Shown here: positions 7,421 to 10,531 of the stretch, one piece after another
How positions within the stretch are numbered: position 1 is the stretch's first letter
Layout of the letters: the number at the start of each line of letters is the position of its first letter
NCBI GenBank assembly: GCA_030673955.1
Contig: DAOVBF010000013.1
Location: forward strand, 1-10,531
DNA from: Deltaproteobacteria bacterium
Lineage (GTDB): Bacteria > Myxococcota_A > UBA9160 > SZUA-336
Length of the DNA stretch: 10,531 bases
Reading direction: 5' to 3'
Program-made: the position numbers and the translations under genes
The notes under the pieces: model-generated
The model's input: only the letters and a program-made list of their open reading frames with translations
Database searches by the model: none
Told to the model about the DNA's origin: nothing

Positions 7421-8089
7421 ATGTGGATCTTCAACAACTTCTTCTACAAGGTCATCGCGCTGCTCATTGCAGTGGTCCTCTGGTCGACCGCGCAGGGCTT
7501 CCGCTCCGTCGAGCAAGGCCTCGATCTGCCCATCGCCATCGAGAACGTGCCGCCGGACCTGGTCGTCATGAGTCGCTCGGTGGATGAGATCAACGTGCGG
7601 ATCAAGGGCAGCCTGGCGGCGGTGCGGTCCGCGGAGAAAGAGCTGGTTCGTTACCCGATCTCCCTCCAGGGGGCAAAGCCCGGCGAGAGGACGTACCCCG
7701 TGACGGACGATCGCCTCTCCCTGCCCAGGGGCGCCCGGATTCTGGCGCGCTCACCCTCGACCGTGGTGCTCGAGATCGAGTCGGTCGCCAGCAAGCGGGT
7801 CCCGGTGCGGGTCGATGTGGTGGGGGAGCCACCTGAGGGCTACCGCATCGCGTCGGTCAGCGTGGAGCCCACGAAGGTGCGGCTCGAGGGTGCGCGCAAG
7901 ATCGTCCGGCAGCTGCGGGAGGTGGTGACCGATCGCGTGGACGTGAGCCGACTGCGGGAGACCACGGTTAAGGAGGTTCCGCTCTCTCTCGGCGTGGCCT
8001 ACGTTTGGCGGGCAGGAGAGGAGAGGGGCAAGCCGGTGCGCGTGGAGGTGCGCGTTGAGCGCCTGCCCGGGACGGGTGGTGAGTCCTAG
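7421..8089 (+). CDS. cdaR: YbbR-domain protein, CdaA regulator CdaR
   Basis: In Firmicutes CdaR binds the membrane part of CdaA and modulates c-di-AMP output from outside the cytoplasmic membrane. This 222-residue protein has one N-terminal helix (about 7-24, after the family-like WIFNNFFYK start) without a clear cleavage site or lipobox, so it is probably a signal anchor. Two YbbR-like beta domains follow, at about 33-122 and 126-215; the second contains a GYRIASVSVEPTKVRLEG stretch typical of these repeats. Low sequence conservation is normal for the family, and gene position between cdaA and glmM strengthens the call. The ATG lies 3 bases after the cdaA stop; AGGAG at 7404-7408 is a rather distant ribosome binding site, so coupling is likely. 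Firmicute homologues often have three or four YbbR units, so this is a short version. Confidence 0.9.
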   Translation: MWIFNNFFYKVIALLIAVVLWSTAQGFRSVEQGLDLPIAIENVPPDLVVMSRSVDEINVRIKGSLAAVRSAEKELVRYPISLQGAKPGERTYPVTDDRLSLPRGARILARSPSTVVLEIESVASKRVPVRVDVVGEPPEGYRIASVSVEPTKVRLEGARKIVRQLREVVTDRVDVSRLRETTVKEVPLSLGVAYVWRAGEERGKPVRVEVRVERLPGTGGES

Positions 8090-8097
8090 GGAGGGGG
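8090..8097 (+). promoter_or_regulatory. Ribosome binding site of glmM
   Basis: GGAGGGGG, one of the strongest Shine-Dalgarno-like stretches in the window, starts immediately after the cdaR stop and precedes the GTG at 8102 by 4 to 7 bases depending on pairing. It supports the GTG start and suggests glmM is translated well in its own right and not only by coupling. Confidence 0.65.
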
Positions 8098-8101
8098 ACC
8101 A

Positions 8102-9481
8102 GTGAGTGGTGAGCGGAAGCTCTTCGGGACGGACGGCATTCGAGGGCGAGCCAACGTCTACCCGATGACGGGCGAGGTCATGTTCGAGCTGGGACGTGCC
8201 CTGGCCTTGGTCTTCCGTCTGATGCCGTCGGAGAAGGGCGAGCGGCGGGTCCTGATCGGCAAGGACACGCGGCGCTCGGGCTACATGCTCGAGGATGCAC
8301 TGGCGGCGGGCCTGTGCTCCATGGGCGTGCACGTCCTCCAGGTTGGACCGATGCCCACGCCGGGACTGGCATTCCTCACGGTCGACATGCGTTGCGAGGC
8401 GGGCGCCATGATCTCCGCTTCTCACAACCCCTTCGAGGACAACGGGGTCAAGTTCTTCTCGCGCGACGGGTTCAAGCTGCCGGACGAGCTGGAGGCCCGG
8501 ATCGAGTCGCTCATGGGCTCCGAGGAGCTCAAGCGGCAGCGGCCGGTGGGGGCCGATGTCGGACATGCTCACAGAATCGATGATGCATCGGGACGTTACA
8601 TCGTTTTTCTCAAGAAGACGTTTCCAAACAAGCTGTCTCTGGACGGGCTCCGGATCGCGATCGACTGTGCGCACGGGGCTGCCTACAAGGTGGCGCCCAC
8701 GGTGCTCGAAGAGCTGGGCGCGGAGGTGATTCCGACCGGTGCCTCTCCCAACGGGACCAACATCAACGACGGCTGCGGTGCGCTCCACCCCGAGACCGTG
8801 GCACAGCTGGTTCGTCGCTATCGCGCGGACGTGGGTATCGCGCTGGATGGCGACGCGGATCGTGTCATGCTCACGGACGAGCGTGGCGAGGTGGTCGACG
8901 GGGATCGTGTGCTCGCGATGTGCGCCCTGGAGATGCAGCGGAGCGGGGCACTGGCGCGCAATACCGTGGTGGCCACCGTGCTCAGCAATCTCGGACTGGA
9001 GCTGGCTCTGAAACGCGCGGGCATCCAGTTGCTGCGGACCGATGTCGGCGACCGCTATGTGGTGGAGGCCATGCAGCGCGAGAAGCTGAACCTCGGTGGC
9101 GAGCCATCGGGCCACATCGTGTTCCTGGATCACAACACCACGGGCGATGGCATGCTGACCGCCCTGCAGGTGCTGGCCATGCTGCGGCGTCACGAGCGTC
9201 CGCTCTCGGAGCTCGCGGACGTGATCGACCCGGTGCCGCAGGTGATGCGCAGCGTGCAGGTGCGTGAGAAGCCGCCCCTCGAGGAGCTCTCGGGGGTCCA
9301 GGCTACGCTCGAGCGCATCGACCGGGACCTCAAGGGCCGCGGACGGATCCACGTGCGCTACTCTGGAACGGAGCCCGTGGCGCGTGTGATGGTCGAAGGG
9401 AAGGACCGGCGCCGGATCGGCGAACTGGCCGAAGAGGTGTGTGCGCAGATCCGGAAGGCAATCGGGGAGGAAGAGCGGTGA
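8102..9481 (+). CDS. glmM: Phosphoglucosamine mutase GlmM
   Basis: GlmM converts glucosamine-6-phosphate to glucosamine-1-phosphate, the step before UDP-GlcNAc for peptidoglycan and lipopolysaccharide. The 459-residue protein has the normal four-domain alpha-D-phosphohexomutase layout: FGTDGIRG near residue 8, active-site SASHNP with phosphoserine Ser107, magnesium loop DGDADR 249-254, the GEPSGH sugar-binding motif in domain 3 and phosphate-binding RYSGTEP 419-425. Length is typical and nothing is missing. The GTG start follows a strong ribosome binding site 12 bases after cdaR. Its stop overlaps the pdxJ start as GTGA. In Bacillus, Lactococcus and Listeria GlmM can bind and inhibit CdaA, so placement behind cdaA-cdaR fits a link between wall precursor supply and c-di-AMP; whether that contact occurs here is inference. 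Confidence 0.97.
   Translation: MSGERKLFGTDGIRGRANVYPMTGEVMFELGRALALVFRLMPSEKGERRVLIGKDTRRSGYMLEDALAAGLCSMGVHVLQVGPMPTPGLAFLTVDMRCEAGAMISASHNPFEDNGVKFFSRDGFKLPDELEARIESLMGSEELKRQRPVGADVGHAHRIDDASGRYIVFLKKTFPNKLSLDGLRIAIDCAHGAAYKVAPTVLEELGAEVIPTGASPNGTNINDGCGALHPETVAQLVRRYRADVGIALDGDADRVMLTDERGEVVDGDRVLAMCALEMQRSGALARNTVVATVLSNLGLELALKRAGIQLLRTDVGDRYVVEAMQREKLNLGGEPSGHIVFLDHNTTGDGMLTALQVLAMLRRHERPLSELADVIDPVPQVMRSVQVREKPPLEELSGVQATLERIDRDLKGRGRIHVRYSGTEPVARVMVEGKDRRRIGELAEEVCAQIRKAIGEEER
9464..9470 (+). promoter_or_regulatory. Ribosome binding site of pdxJ
   Basis: GGGGAGG lies inside the end of glmM, 7 bases before GTG 9478. It decides the pdxJ start: an in-frame ATG at 9439 would add 13 residues unlike the family and lacks a comparable site. 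Confidence 0.65.
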
Positions 9482-10191
9482 GCGGCCGTCGGCTCGTGGT
9501 GAACGTCGACCACGTGGCCACCGTGCGGCAGGCGCGGGGAGGGCTGGAGCCCGATCCGGTTGCGGCGGCCACCCTGGCGCTGCTGGCTGGGGCGGACGGA
9601 ATCGTGGTCCACCTGCGCGAGGACCGTCGGCACATCCAGGACCGGGACGTGCGACTCCTGCGACAGACTGTCCACGAGCGCTTCTGCCTCGAAATGGCCG
9701 CAACCCCGGAAATGCTGAAGATTGCGCTCGAGGTACGCCCGTACGCGGTCACCCTGGTGCCCGAGCGACGGGAGGAGCTCACGACGGAGGGCGGACTCGA
9801 CGTGCGCACCGAGCGCGGAACCGTGGGCGAGATCGTGCGGAGTTTGAGCGAGAACCGTGTCTCGACCCGTCTTTTCGTGGACCCCGACCTCGAACAGATC
9901 AAGGCGGCGCATCGCGTGGGGGCGCAGGCCGTCGAGATCCACACCGGGCGCTATGCAAACGCGGGCCCGGACCGGGACCAGGAGCTCGCGCGCATCTTCG
10001 ACGTGGTGCGCGTGGCGGCGAAAGTCGGCCTGGAGGTTGGCGTTGGACACGGCCTCGACTACCGGAATGTGGCGCCGCTGGCCGAGGTCGACGAGATCGT
10101 GGAGTTCTCGATCGGACACTCAATCGTGTCGCGGGCGGTCCTGCTCGGGATGGAGCGCGCGGTCCAGGAGATGAAGGCGCTTGTCGGCTGA
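9478..10191 (+). CDS. pdxJ: Pyridoxine 5'-phosphate synthase PdxJ
   Basis: PdxJ closes the pyridine ring of vitamin B6, joining 3-amino-2-oxopropyl phosphate and 1-deoxyxylulose-5-phosphate to pyridoxine 5'-phosphate. The 237-residue product is of normal length and begins [15 protein letters not shown] at residue 8, as PdxJ proteins do. It continues with [41 protein letters not shown], the EIHTGRYA phosphate-site stretch, GHGLDY and a C-terminal [12 protein letters not shown]. The His and Glu residues used in catalysis in E. coli have matching motifs. The GTG start overlaps the glmM stop by the GTGA arrangement. PdxJ implies the DXP-dependent B6 route rather than PdxS/PdxT. The next gene starts inside its last codons. 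Adjacent pdxJ and acpS are common in proteobacteria. Confidence 0.96.
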   Translation: MSGRRLVVNVDHVATVRQARGGLEPDPVAAATLALLAGADGIVVHLREDRRHIQDRDVRLLRQTVHERFCLEMAATPEMLKIALEVRPYAVTLVPERREELTTEGGLDVRTERGTVGEIVRSLSENRVSTRLFVDPDLEQIKAAHRVGAQAVEIHTGRYANAGPDRDQELARIFDVVRVAAKVGLEVGVGHGLDYRNVAPLAEVDEIVEFSIGHSIVSRAVLLGMERAVQEMKALVG

Positions 10192-10531
10192 GCTCCAGGG
10201 GATCGGGGTGGCTCTCGTCTCGGTCCCCCGCTTCGAGCACGCCCTTCAGCGTTTCGGAGAGCGCTTCCTGGAGCGGATCTTCAGTCCCGCGGAGATCGCG
10301 TACACCCGCCGCAAGCGCCACGGCACTCAAAACCTGGCCGCCCGCTTCGCCGCCAAGTGCGCAGGCCGCGCGCTGCTCCGCTCCCACTGCGCGAGGGGGC
10401 TGCGGCTTTGCGACTTCGAGGTGGAACGTCGGCCCAGCGGCGAGCCGACCCTGGTCCTGCATCGAGCCGCGCGCGAGGTCGAGTCGACCTCGGCGCTTCG
10501 CTTCTCACTCTCGCTCACCCACGATGCGGAG
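10181..10531 (+). CDS. acpS: AcpS-like protein with substituted metal ligands (partial, 3' end cut)
   Basis: AcpS normally moves 4'-phosphopantetheine from CoA to acyl carrier protein. The 117 codons visible align from end to end: [13 protein letters not shown] (7-19), [16 protein letters not shown] (55-61), a [12 protein letters not shown] stretch and LSLTHD near the cut edge; about 10 more residues would complete a normal AcpS. The family's first magnesium ligand, the Asp of GxGxDxV, is Ala11, and the second, the Glu of FAAKEA, is Cys60. The Gly-Thr-Gly motif that usually follows is also absent (Arg67-Ser-His). The frame is open with no stop, so it is not an obvious pseudogene. The start is TTG 10181, overlapping pdxJ by 11 bases; an in-frame stop at 10172 rules out anything earlier, and GTG 10208 would remove the first motif. 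Family assignment is firm; ordinary AcpS activity is doubtful. Confidence 0.85.
   Translation, partial: MSAELQGIGVALVSVPRFEHALQRFGERFLERIFSPAEIAYTRRKRHGTQNLAARFAAKCAGRALLRSHCARGLRLCDFEVERRPSGEPTLVLHRAAREVESTSALRFSLSLTHDAE

Noticed and set aside
7751..9703. 650-codon open frame on the minus strand opposite cdaR, glmM and pdxJ
   Set aside because: It is opposite three genes with unmistakable family motifs. Its product is rich in His, Arg, Leu and Asp without domain features, typical of an antisense shadow in high-GC DNA.

Overview
This is a GC-rich, densely coded bacterial chromosome segment with nine protein genes and almost no spacer DNA. The gene order tilS, ftsH, folP, cdaA, cdaR (ybbR), glmM, pdxJ, acpS is one I know from deltaproteobacterial-type genomes (Geobacter-like order). 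Together with the Hanks-type kinase and the GC bias, this suggests a member of the former Deltaproteobacteria (Myxococcota, Desulfobacterota or an uncultured relative). That placement is inference from gene order and composition. By my reading of the starts, only three of the nine genes begin with ATG; four use GTG and two use TTG.

Layout. Positions 1-105 lie downstream of the leftmost gene and hold only small hairpin potential. Positions 106-2214 (minus strand) encode a 702-residue membrane-anchored Ser/Thr kinase. It has one N-terminal transmembrane segment, a long array of 13-residue helical repeats, a TPR-like section and a complete C-terminal kinase domain. A 164-base divergent spacer (2215-2378) with two short perfect inverted repeats separates it from the plus-strand cluster. 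That cluster is tilS (tRNA-Ile lysidine synthetase), ftsH (membrane AAA protease), folP (dihydropteroate synthase), cdaA (diadenylate cyclase), cdaR (YbbR-domain regulator), glmM (phosphoglucosamine mutase), pdxJ (PNP synthase) and the 5' part of an acpS-like gene that runs off the right edge.

How the genes fit together. From ftsH onward the genes are 12 bases or less apart or overlap (ATGA, GTGA and an 11-base overlap), so they are probably one translationally coupled transcript. The only wider gap, 49 bases between tilS and ftsH, holds the one AT-rich patch and a possible extended -10 promoter. The cluster joins tRNA decoding, membrane-protein quality control, folate, c-di-AMP signalling, cell-wall precursor supply, vitamin B6 and acyl-carrier-protein activation. 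CdaA, CdaR and GlmM are known partners in Firmicutes, where GlmM and CdaR modulate c-di-AMP synthesis.

Most of the window is conserved housekeeping biology. Two things stand out. The AcpS-like protein has lost both residues that normally hold the catalytic magnesium (Asp to Ala, Glu to Cys) and the nearby Gly-Thr-Gly motif, although its reading frame is intact. The kinase carries a strikingly regular 13-residue helical repeat array. I saw no tRNA, rRNA, CRISPR, insertion sequence or phage feature.
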